A DNA stretch of 11,566 bases from Comamonadaceae bacterium (GTDB lineage: Bacteria; Pseudomonadota; Gammaproteobacteria; Burkholderiales; Burkholderiaceae_C). The translations under genes and the position numbers were made by a program. Positions 7,235-11,566 of the stretch are shown here, piece after piece. The notes beneath the pieces are model-generated. The model was given only the letters and a program-made list of their open reading frames with translations. It was not told where the DNA came from and made no database searches. Each line of letters begins with the position of its first letter. Within the stretch, counting starts at the first letter, position 1. The stretch covers positions 1-11,566 of the forward strand of contig CANGOY010000039.1 of the NCBI GenBank assembly GCA_947455585.1, read 5' to 3'.

Positions 7235-7262
7235 ATTGTATGCAGATTTTGTTGCAGCGCAA
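7235..7262 (-). promoter_or_regulatory. Candidate sigma70 promoter for ilvA
   Basis: On the minus strand, TTGCGC (7262-7257, a weak three-of-six -35) is separated by 16 nt from TACAAT (7240-7235, five of six for a -10). Transcription would begin about 7228-7230, upstream of the leader hairpins. The -35 lies inside the near-palindrome at 7251-7263. Confidence 0.45.
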
Positions 7263-7263
7263 C
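7251..7263. promoter_or_regulatory. Inverted repeat in the ilvA/osmC divergent region
   Basis: GTTGC-AGC-GCAAC is a near-palindrome with 5-bp arms and a 3-nt centre. It overlaps the candidate ilvA -35 and lies about 45 nt upstream of osmC, so a bound regulator could affect both genes. A similar repeat occurs at 9944-9959 before the porin gene. Short repeats of this size can arise by chance. Confidence 0.25.
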
Positions 7264-7305
7264 ATTTCGCAGACAATTGAGGCATAAATTTATTGGAGAA
7301 CACAC

Positions 7306-7755
7306 ATGGAATGCACCGTCAGCTGGACCGGCAACTCTGGCACCCGTTCAGGCATGGGCTTTATTGCAGAAACAGGCAGCGGTCATGTGGTGGCCATGGA
7401 CGGCGCACCCGATGCCGCCAAGCCCGAAAACGGTGGCCAAAACTTGGCGCCACGCCCGATGGAGCTGCTGTTGGCTGGCACAGGCGGCTGCACGGCGTAT
7501 GACGTTGTTTTGATCTTGAAGCGTGGCCGTCACAACGTGCAGGGCTGCAGTGTGAAGATCAGTAGCGAACGTGCCACTGAAGATCCGAAGGTATTTACCA
7601 AAATCAATATGCACTTCACCGTCACGGGCCAAGGCGTACCAGCTGTGGCTGTAGAGCGTGCCATTGCCATGAGTCACGACAAATATTGCTCGGCCAGCAT
7701 CATGCTGGGCAAGACCGCGGAAATTACCACCAGCTTTGAGCTGGTGGAGGCTTAA
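7306..7755 (+). CDS. OsmC/YhfA-family protein
   Basis: This 149-residue protein has the two conserved Cys of the OsmC superfamily: C62 in AGTGGCTAYDVV and C128 in SHDKYCSASIML. The motif RPMELLLAGTGGCTAYDVV (50-68) is closest in pattern to the YhfA-like branch, whose members resemble OsmC/Ohr thiol peroxidases. The substrate is not known for most YhfA-like proteins, so hydroperoxide reduction is only a possible role. The protein is cytoplasmic with no signal peptide. The start is well supported by GGAG at 7295-7298, seven bases before the ATG. It is divergent from ilvA. Its stop codon overlaps the stop of the convergent hepT-like gene, with no terminator between them. Confidence 0.9.
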   Translation: MECTVSWTGNSGTRSGMGFIAETGSGHVVAMDGAPDAAKPENGGQNLAPRPMELLLAGTGGCTAYDVVLILKRGRHNVQGCSVKISSERATEDPKVFTKINMHFTVTGQGVPAVAVERAIAMSHDKYCSASIMLGKTAEITTSFELVEA

Positions 7756-8240
7756 GAGCTCAGGCCTAAGCGACGGAGGTCTTTGGCGACGAGTTCGATG
7801 GTGTTGAAAAACATCTCGCAAGCGGGGTTGGCAGCCAGCAGATTTTCTAAAAAAATATGCGCATCGTGCATGTACTCATGCACAAGCGCGTTACGAAGCC
7901 CTCTGGCGGCGATGAAAGTATCCGCATTGTTCAATAGCCCCAAACGCTCAGCAAAAGCCAAGGTGTCTAGCTGAGTTCCTGCGGGTTCACCCACTAAGGC
8001 GGCATGGCGAGGTAGTAGCTTGCCCCTGATGTGGTCTTGCAAGCGTCCGAAACGGCTCACAAATGCTTCCACTTTCTCAGCCAGCACCGGCTGAGTCGCT
8101 AAGCTTTGGACCCAAACCAAGTCAATGGGCAAAGCAAATAAAGTGGCTTGGCTGTAATACAAGTGTTCGGCCTCCTTGCGTGCAAGGTCCAAGCTTTGAA
8201 GCATTGCTTGGGCATGTTCTGGCAAATACAGCAAACTCAT
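7752..8240 (-). CDS. hepT: HEPN-domain toxin, HepT-like ribonuclease
   Basis: This 162-residue, mostly helical protein carries the signature RNALVHEY at 116-123. It fits the RX4HXY motif of HepT-type HEPN ribonucleases: R116 and H121 are the expected catalytic pair, and Y123 is the expected target of AMPylation by the partner antitoxin. The second half contains further helices (HIFLENLLAA, then IELVAKDLRRLG). It is slightly longer than the roughly 135 residues usual for HepT. The gene follows mntA with a four-base ATGA overlap and has a good GGAG seven bases before its ATG, so the pair is translationally coupled. RNA cleavage activity is inferred from the family. An alternative is a HEPN substrate-binding partner without toxicity, but the intact R/H motif argues for an active enzyme. 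Confidence 0.8.
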   Translation of the reverse strand: MSLLYLPEHAQAMLQSLDLARKEAEHLYYSQATLFALPIDLVWVQSLATQPVLAEKVEAFVSRFGRLQDHIRGKLLPRHAALVGEPAGTQLDTLAFAERLGLLNNADTFIAARGLRNALVHEYMHDAHIFLENLLAANPACEMFFNTIELVAKDLRRLGLSS

Positions 8241-8536
8241 AGCATCACTCCTGTCTCGCGTGCCGCGCGCATCACGGGTGCCTCGGCTGTGGTTGCATCT
8301 TTGAGTAACACGTCAATTTTTCGGTCGCCCAAGCAGCGAATCAGTGTCGCGTACAGCCGTCCTGTGACGCCTACGCGGTCGTCAAGTTGTCGTGGTGTTT
8401 CAAACAGCAAGTCAATGTCACCACCACGCAACGCATCGTTGGTGCGAGAACCAAACAGCGTGACCCGTGCATCGTCGCCCAGCAACAGTTGGGCTGTTTG
8501 TTTGATGGCGTGAATCTGAGAGTTGTTAAGTCGCAT
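8237..8536 (-). CDS. mntA: MNT-domain nucleotidyltransferase antitoxin, MntA-like
   Basis: This 99-residue minimal nucleotidyltransferase has the pattern GSRTNDALRGGDIDLLFE (29-46), with G29-S30 and the metal-binding D40 and D42. A third acidic residue, D75, sits in KIDVLL. Together these form the GSX9DXD...D active site of MNT antitoxins. In characterised MntA/HepT pairs the antitoxin transfers AMP to a Tyr near the HEPN active site to silence it. All catalytic residues are present, so activity is plausible. The protein is shorter than some MntA proteins and consists of little more than the catalytic core. It starts nine bases after the coq7 stop with only a weak ribosome site, suggesting co-transcription and perhaps coupling with coq7. 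Confidence 0.85.
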   Translation of the reverse strand: MRLNNSQIHAIKQTAQLLLGDDARVTLFGSRTNDALRGGDIDLLFETPRQLDDRVGVTGRLYATLIRCLGDRKIDVLLKDATTAEAPVMRAARETGVML

Positions 8537-8545
8537 ATCGCTACT

Positions 8546-9175
8546 TTAAACGCGATGCGCCACGGTGGTCATCACCTTGGCCGCCACTTGCATCAGGGCT
8601 TTGAAAGGCGCGGGCAGCTCGGCGGCGCCTGCAGCCATGGCGTCTTTGGCGTGTTGCGCCTCGTCGGTCTTCATTTGCGTCACGATGGCGCGGCTGGGCC
8701 CGTCGTTCGCGGGCAGCAGGCCGAGGTGGCTTTCTAAATGGGCCTCTACTTGGCGCTCGGTTTCCACCACAAAGCCAAGGCTCATGCGGTCACCGCCCAG
8801 CTTGGCTGCGGCGTAGCCAATGGCAAATGAGCCTGCGTACCAAAGTGGGTTCAACAGGCTGGGGCGTCCGCCCAGTGCTTGCAGGCGTTGTTCGCACCAA
8901 GCCAGGTGGTCGGTCTCTTCGTTGCAGGCTGTGGTCAGGTGCTGGCGCAGGGCGTCGTTCTGAGTGGCCAAGGCTTGGGCCGTGTAAAGCGCTTGGGCGC
9001 ATACCTCGCCTACGTGGTTCACGCGCATCAAAGCAGAGGCTTCGTGCTTTTCAAGCTCGGTCAGTGGTGCGGGCTCGGGTGCTTCGGCCGCCCACATGGG
9101 GGTGGGGCGGTTGGCGTGGTGGCGGGCAAATACGGTGCGCAAAGCGCTGTCGGCGGCAGTGAGAAGGGCGTCCAT
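8546..9175 (-). CDS. coq7: Demethoxyubiquinone hydroxylase Coq7
   Basis: This 209-residue di-iron enzyme catalyses the last ring hydroxylation in ubiquinone synthesis (demethoxyubiquinol to demethylubiquinol) and acts at the inner membrane surface. The carboxylate and His ligands appear in order: E57 in VNHVGEVCA, E87 and H90 in NEETDHL, E140 in VVETERQVEAHL, and E172 with H175 in DEAQHA. A conserved hydrophobic segment lies around WYAGSFAIGYAAAKLGG (112-128). Many Burkholderiales carry Coq7 for this step in place of UbiF. The ATG at 9175 directly follows the higA stop (TAAATG). Its Shine-Dalgarno GGAG (9185-9182) lies in the last codons of higA. The gene has no promoter space of its own, and mntA follows nine bases after its stop. 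By eye, coq7 is more GC-rich than the flanking toxin-antitoxin genes. Confidence 0.95.
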   Translation of the reverse strand: MDALLTAADSALRTVFARHHANRPTPMWAAEAPEPAPLTELEKHEASALMRVNHVGEVCAQALYTAQALATQNDALRQHLTTACNEETDHLAWCEQRLQALGGRPSLLNPLWYAGSFAIGYAAAKLGGDRMSLGFVVETERQVEAHLESHLGLLPANDGPSRAIVTQMKTDEAQHAKDAMAAGAAELPAPFKALMQVAAKVMTTVAHRV

Positions 9176-9487
9176 TTATTGCTCCAGCGATATAGGGGTG
9201 GAAGTTTGGATAACTCGCGACACACCAAAATCATTGCGACGGGGCTGAAGCGTCCACAAATCATGTGCAGCTTGATGAGCCAACCAGCTTTCAGCGCTTT
9301 TACCAAAAGCTAACTCTAAGCGAACAGCCATTTCAGGCGTCACCGTCGCGCGGGCATTGACAATTTCGCTGAGCGTTTTTCGAGACACTTTGAGTAAGGC
9401 GGCTGTTTGCGTGACTGACATTTTCAGTGGCTTGAGCCACATTTCTCGCAACAATTCGCCAGGGTGTGGTGGGTTGTGCATCAACAT
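9176..9487 (-). CDS. higA: HigA-family antitoxin, HTH DNA-binding
   Basis: This 103-residue protein is typical of the HigA family. It opens with NPPHPGELLREMWLKPLKMS, followed by a helix-turn-helix (about 25-45: TQTAALLKVSRKTLSEIVN) and the segment MAVRLELAFGKSAESWLAHQ (53-72). It is expected to neutralise HigB and to repress its own operon. The start at 9487 has AAGGA about eight bases upstream. An ATG at 9481 is in frame and would only drop two residues. The gene follows higB by 14 nt, the toxin-first order usual for higBA. The stop is immediately adjacent to the coq7 ATG, and the final codons supply the coq7 ribosome binding site. Confidence 0.92.
   Translation of the reverse strand: MLMHNPPHPGELLREMWLKPLKMSVTQTAALLKVSRKTLSEIVNARATVTPEMAVRLELAFGKSAESWLAHQAAHDLWTLQPRRNDFGVSRVIQTSTPISLEQ
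9182..9185 (-). promoter_or_regulatory. coq7 Shine-Dalgarno inside higA
   Basis: On the minus strand GGAG lies six bases before the coq7 ATG, spanning the Leu-Glu codons just before the final Gln codon of higA. Together with the TAAATG junction, this ties coq7 translation to the antitoxin mRNA. Confidence 0.8.
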
Positions 9488-9501
9488 AAAACTGTCCTTT
9501 G

Positions 9502-9780
9502 TCAGTGGTAATCCAAGTAATCGACGACATAGGCATTGCCATCTTCAAACTTAAAAATCATTCGCCAATTCGCTTGCACAGTCACAGACCAAAAACTGCT
9601 TTGCTGCCCTTTCAATTGGTGAAGCCTCAGTCCTGGTGCATTCATGTCATCAATGCGTTGGGCTTGATCCAGCAGCGCCAAAATTAGATTGAGCCTGACG
9701 CTGTGAATGGGCTGGATACCAAGCTTGCTACCTGTGTTGAAAAACAGCGCCAAACCTTTGTGTGAAAACGACTTGATCAT
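9502..9780 (-). CDS. higB: HigB-family toxin, RelE fold
   Basis: This 92-residue protein begins MIKSFSHKGLALFFNTGSK and ends WRMIFKFEDGNAYVVDYLDYH. Both ends and the internal LRLHQLKG (51-58) are characteristic of the HigB subgroup of RelE/ParE-fold mRNA-cleaving toxins, which act on the ribosome. The start at 9780 matches the family N-terminus and follows a GAGGGG tract 12 bases upstream. A GTG at 9801 would add seven residues and is less likely. It is the first gene of the minus-strand block, ahead of higA. A weak promoter can be read upstream (TTGCAG, 16-nt spacer, TTAAAT), overlapping an imperfect AACG...CGTT repeat that could be a HigA operator; this is speculative. Confidence 0.92.
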   Translation of the reverse strand: MIKSFSHKGLALFFNTGSKLGIQPIHSVRLNLILALLDQAQRIDDMNAPGLRLHQLKGQQSSFWSVTVQANWRMIFKFEDGNAYVVDYLDYH

Positions 9781-9943
9781 ACTTGATATGTAACCCCTCA
9801 CCTCTCATTTAACGAATTTACGTGTTGACTGCAACTATTCAGCAAACAAGTGGAAAAAATGAAAGCACGGCTCAGAAACGCAACAAGTCAAAACTGTCAA
9901 ACGCTTGGATTTCGAGGGTTTCCGAGGGGGGAGCCCTTGATGT

Positions 9944-9959
9944 GTTGCAGCATTGCAAC
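9944..9959. promoter_or_regulatory. Inverted repeat upstream of the porin gene
   Basis: GTTGCA-GCAT-TGCAAC has 6-bp perfect arms around a 4-nt centre. It lies about 130 nt before the porin ATG and resembles the repeat at 7251-7263. It could be a regulator site; no regulator can be named from the sequence. Confidence 0.3.
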
Positions 9960-9975
9960 GGAAATGACGTGTTTT

Positions 9976-9987
9976 TGACACGTGTCA
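9976..9987. promoter_or_regulatory. Perfect 12-nt palindrome upstream of the porin gene
   Basis: TGACACGTGTCA is a perfect palindrome. It overlaps a consensus -35 hexamer TTGACA at 9975-9980, although no good -10 follows at 17 nt. Copies of ACGTGT or its partner ACACG flank it (9967-9972 and 9987-9991). This is a strong candidate for an operator controlling the porin. Confidence 0.4.
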
Positions 9988-10092
9988 CACGTTTTCTGGA
10001 GGGAGTCTGGTTCAATACACGCAACTTCCCGAAAACGGAGGTTGGCTACTACGAAAAGTAGGGCCCTTGTTCAAACCTTGGAGAACCTTGAA

Positions 10093-11403
10093 ATGAAAAA
10101 AACCCTCGTTGCATTGGCCGCTTTGGCCGCGACTTCTGCTTTCGCGCAATCTAGCGTGACCATGTACGGCACATTGGACCTCGGTGTAACTACCGTTAAT
10201 CACGGCCTGAATTCTGACCCCAATAGCGCCACATCAATGACACTGTTCCCTGGCTCAGTTGCATCGTCTGGTAACCGTACAACTGGCTTGGCTGGAAGCG
10301 GTCTTACTCCATCTAACTGGGGTATCAAGGGCGAAGAAGACATGGGCTCAGGTATGAAAACCATGTTCAACCTTCAATCTGCTTTGAACCTCAATTGGGG
10401 TACCAACCCTAACGGCCGTGTCAACGACAGCTTAGCCGGTTCTGGTTCTACATTCAACAGCGGCGAAGGTTCAATTCAAGGTCAAATGTTTGACCGTGAA
10501 GCATCTTTGGGTGTTTCTGGCGCATGGGGTGAGTTGAAAGGTGGTCGTATGACTACCACCATGGCTGATACTGTTGGTGCATATGATCCATTGCGCTCTG
10601 CTTACGCTTCTAGCCCACTGGGTTACAACGGTGGCTACAGCGGTGGTGGTTTTACAGGCGAAGCCCGTTGGGATAACTCATTGAAGTACACCAAGGATTT
10701 CGGCGCAACTAAACTCAGCTTGAACTACAAAACTGGTGGCACAACCAACGGTATCAAGCAAGGCGAAGGCATGGGTGCAGCTTTGGAATACGCACAAGGC
10801 AACTTTGGCGTGAAGGGCTCATGGTCTGCTAACCGCGATGCTATGTCAGTTGGTAACGGCTCAGCTGCTTGTTCTGTTGCTACAGGTACTACATGTGCTG
10901 CAACGCAGGCGGCTGGCGCACCTGGCTTGAAAATCACGTTTGCTGACACAAACGCATTCGCTTTGGTCGGTCGTTTGACTCAAGACAAGTTGACTTGGAA
11001 AGGTGGTATCCAAGTTATCACAACCAAGAACCCACAAAACGCCAACTACGACACAGCTGCAAACATTCAAGCCATCAATGGACTGCCAGTCACCACAGTG
11101 GTTACTAATGCGTACGACACATCTAATCTTGTACAAAGAATGTACTGGATTGGTGCTAACTATGACATGACTTCACAGTGGGAGTTGAGCGGTGCTGTGT
11201 ACCGTCGCAATGATGATGGCAACGGTAAAGACGGCAGCTCTGCAACTTACTACGGTGCGCAATCTCAGTACAAGTTGAGCAAGCGCACCAAGTGGTACGC
11301 AAGCTACATGCAGTCACACACAACTGGCCCAACATGGACAACATCTGGTTCTACAGTGCCTAACATCGTTACCTTGTCTACAGGTATCGTCCACTCTTTC
11401 TAA
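10093..11403 (+). CDS. General outer-membrane porin (Gram-negative porin family)
   Basis: This 436-residue protein has a signal peptide MKKTLVALAALAATSAFA with cleavage expected after residue 18. The mature protein begins QSSVTMYGTLDLGV, the usual first beta-strand of Burkholderiales trimeric porins. Alternating beta-strand patterns continue to the end, and the last residue is Phe (GIVHSF), the recognition signal for outer-membrane insertion by the BAM complex. It contains SNWGIKGEEDMGSGMKTMF (74-92), typical of the family. It should form a 16-stranded diffusion channel; substrate preference cannot be read. Two Cys (C260, C268) lie in one predicted loop. The start at 10093 is fixed by the signal peptide and GGAG nine bases upstream. 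Codons such as CGT and GGT are favoured and the GC content looks lower than in the T2SS genes, consistent with high expression. Confidence 0.93.
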   Translation: MKKTLVALAALAATSAFAQSSVTMYGTLDLGVTTVNHGLNSDPNSATSMTLFPGSVASSGNRTTGLAGSGLTPSNWGIKGEEDMGSGMKTMFNLQSALNLNWGTNPNGRVNDSLAGSGSTFNSGEGSIQGQMFDREASLGVSGAWGELKGGRMTTTMADTVGAYDPLRSAYASSPLGYNGGYSGGGFTGEARWDNSLKYTKDFGATKLSLNYKTGGTTNGIKQGEGMGAALEYAQGNFGVKGSWSANRDAMSVGNGSAACSVATGTTCAATQAAGAPGLKITFADTNAFALVGRLTQDKLTWKGGIQVITTKNPQNANYDTAANIQAINGLPVTTVVTNAYDTSNLVQRMYWIGANYDMTSQWELSGAVYRRNDDGNGKDGSSATYYGAQSQYKLSKRTKWYASYMQSHTTGPTWTTSGSTVPNIVTLSTGIVHSF

Positions 11404-11410
11404 TTCCCAC

Positions 11411-11426
11411 ACTAGCGTAAGCTAGT
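11411..11426 (+). other. Hairpin in the porin mRNA 3' region
   Basis: ACTAGC-GTAA-GCTAGT forms a perfect 6-bp stem with a GNRA-type tetraloop, seven bases after the porin stop. It is not followed by a T run, so it is not a terminator itself. It may stabilise the 3' end or be incidental. Confidence 0.4.
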
Positions 11427-11430
11427 CAAG

Positions 11431-11486
11431 GATTTAAAAGAACCCCAAGCCCCATCCCTTGCAAAAGTGGTGGGGCTTTTTAAATC
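11431..11486 (+). terminator. Porin terminator
   Basis: AGCCCCA (11448-11454) pairs with TGGGGCT (11471-11477), followed by a T run (11477-11481). An outer stem GATTTAAAA (11431-11439) can pair with TTTTAAATC (11478-11486), giving a two-tier hairpin. The U-rich tail supports plus-strand termination, and the symmetric A/T arms could also work on the other strand. Confidence 0.85.
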
Positions 11487-11513
11487 AGCATAACTAAACA
11501 ATTGGAGATGGCA

Positions 11514-11566
11514 ATGACTTCTATTACAAAAATCGCAGTGGCTTGTGCTGCATTGGCTGCAGCTTC
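11514..11566 (+). CDS. Exported protein of unknown type (N-terminal fragment)
   Basis: The ATG at 11514 follows GGAG (11504-11507) by six bases and opens MTSITKIAVACAALAAAS before the window ends. The Lys at residue 6 and the Ala-rich hydrophobic run are a typical signal peptide start, so the product is likely periplasmic or outer-membrane. An in-frame ATG at 11508 is too close to the ribosome site. A second porin or a solute-binding protein would fit the context, but nothing here decides it. Confidence 0.6.
   Translation, partial: MTSITKIAVACAALAAA

Larger units (their letters stand above)
9781..10092. other. Noncoding region between higB and the porin gene
   Basis: This 312-nt divergent region carries no convincing gene. 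The left part (about 9790-9850) should contain the higBA promoter on the minus strand. The right part carries two inverted repeats (9944-9959 and 9976-9987) and a long probable 5' leader of the porin mRNA. No consensus -10 stands out for the porin; TTCAAT at 10011-10016 preceded by TGG is a possible extended -10. A plus-strand frame across the region starts at a non-ATG codon, has no family resemblance and overlaps these signals. Confidence 0.6.

Noticed and set aside
7137..7265. N-terminal extension of IlvA to the ATG at 7265
   Set aside because: The extension encodes the terminator hairpin and T run, starts upstream of the likely transcription start and does not resemble threonine deaminase N-termini. 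The ATG at 7199 is kept only as a remote alternative.
7752..9780. Insertion sequence, integron or prophage explanation for the toxin-antitoxin block
   Set aside because: No transposase, integrase, terminal inverted repeats or target duplications could be seen; transfer is suggested only by module type and apparent lower GC.
9822..10061. 79-codon plus-strand frame before the porin
   Set aside because: It starts at a non-ATG codon, lacks a Shine-Dalgarno, spans both inverted repeats and the likely porin promoter, and matches no family I recognise.
9982..10092. Upstream extension of the porin frame
   Set aside because: The real N-terminus is a textbook signal peptide at 10093 with GGAG before it; the extension would bury that signal peptide.
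1..11566. CRISPR arrays, tRNA or rRNA genes, replication origin
   Set aside because: No regularly spaced repeats, no tRNA cloverleaf, no rRNA stretches and no DnaA-box clusters were noticed on either strand.

Overview
The window reads as a chromosomal segment of a Gram-negative betaproteobacterium, most likely Burkholderiales and probably Comamonadaceae-like (Limnohabitans/Rhodoferax type). This rests on the style of the GspL, GspK and HigBA proteins, a Coq7-type ubiquinone hydroxylase, and an outer-membrane porin of the 'SSVTMYGTLDLG' family ending in Phe. The genus is an inference and no search was run.

Layout. Positions 1-4949 (minus strand) hold a tightly packed type II secretion (T2SS) operon in the order gspG-H-I-J-K-L-M, followed by the first codons of a probable gspN at the window edge. 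Most junctions overlap by 1-4 bases. gspC diverges from gspG on the plus strand and ends at a perfect-palindrome terminator shared with the convergent ilvA. gspD, gspE and gspF are not in the window. ilvA (biosynthetic threonine deaminase with two ACT-like regulatory domains) is on the minus strand. Its leader carries a strong intrinsic terminator about 30 nt upstream of the start codon, which looks like an attenuator. A divergent OsmC/YhfA-family gene follows on the plus strand.

Positions 7752-9780 (minus strand) form a compact five-gene block read higB-higA-coq7-mntA-hepT. Two complete toxin-antitoxin modules, a RelE-fold HigB/HigA pair and an MNT nucleotidyltransferase/HEPN ribonuclease pair, flank coq7, a ubiquinone biosynthesis gene. 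The ribosome binding site of coq7 lies inside the last codons of higA, and mntA begins 9 nt after coq7. This is the most unusual arrangement in the window.

Positions 9781-10092 are a noncoding regulatory region with two inverted repeats. They precede a general porin gene (10093-11403, plus) with a hairpin and a terminator downstream. The window ends in the signal peptide of another exported protein.

How the genes relate: the T2SS genes build the pseudopilus and inner-membrane platform that push folded periplasmic proteins through the outer membrane. The porin sits in that same outer membrane. ilvA (isoleucine synthesis), osmC (probable thiol/peroxide defence) and coq7 (ubiquinone) are separate housekeeping functions. 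By eye, the toxin-antitoxin genes look less GC-rich than coq7 and the T2SS genes, which fits mobile modules captured around a resident gene.
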